DNA of 5,954 bases, from contig CAMOEP010000159.1 of assembly GCA_946612185.1 (NCBI GenBank), positions 1 to 5,954 on the forward strand, given 5' to 3'. Each line of letters starts with the position of its first letter. Position 1 is the first letter of the stretch. The DNA is from an uncultured Ruminococcus sp. Its GTDB lineage: Bacteria > Bacillota > Clostridia > Oscillospirales > Ruminococcaceae. The translations under genes and the position numbers were made by a program. Positions 5,884 to 5,954 of this stretch are shown here, one piece after another. The notes beneath the pieces were generated by a model. That model ran no database searches. It was not told where the DNA came from and was given only the letters and a program-made list of their open reading frames with translations.

Positions 5884-5954
5884 ACCGCACCCACGTTGCC
5901 GCTTGCTTGCGCTCGCTCACCATTTAGAACATTGCATTTTGCCGTCGCTCAACC

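Noticed and set aside
5834..5923. 29-codon frame on the - strand at the right edge (MVSERKQAATWVRSSWLSLK and nine more residues)
   Set aside because: There is no ribosome binding site, it includes the hairpin and edge repeat, and it ends close to the pheA -35. It is more likely repeat sequence than a gene, though a dispersed small ORF cannot be excluded.

Overview
This 5.95 kb window looks like chromosomal DNA from a Gram-positive anaerobe of the class Clostridia, most likely a Ruminococcus-like member of the Oscillospiraceae. I infer this from roughly balanced base composition, strong GGAGG-type ribosome binding sites, a short cobalamin-dependent methionine synthase without a reactivation domain, a fused chorismate mutase/prephenate dehydratase, and short ATTACGC-type intergenic repeats. 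Genus is an inference from protein character, not from any search.

Layout. Three complete amino-acid biosynthesis genes fill almost the whole window. On the + strand is asnB (222-2042), a glutamine-hydrolysing asparagine synthetase. Facing it on the - strand is a two-gene operon, pheA (5756 down to 4635) followed 15 nt later by metH (4619 down to 2250). A good promoter with an extended -10 lies just upstream of pheA, and a weaker candidate precedes asnB. No stretch of more than 300 bases lacks a gene.

The 207-base gap between the convergent asnB and metH ends is the most structured part. It holds a bidirectional Rho-independent terminator, two smaller hairpins, and a pair of inverted ATTACGC/GCGTAAT repeat arms (27 of 30 bases complementary) that enclose the terminator. 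A 26-base tandem duplication lies next to the right arm. Both genes end inside this repeat material: the last two residues and stop of asnB are in the left arm, and the stop of metH is in the tandem duplication.

The two edges carry an imperfect 19-base inverted repeat (82-100 and 5848-5866), placed upstream of asnB and of pheA in the same orientation relative to each gene. It is probably part of a dispersed intergenic repeat family or, less likely, a shared regulatory site.

Functionally the genes supply asparagine, phenylalanine and methionine. They share a theme (amino-acid synthesis) but not a pathway. I see no defence system, mobile gene, RNA gene or CRISPR array. The coding content is ordinary; the points worth a second look are the repeat architecture and the altered phenylalanine-binding motif in PheA.
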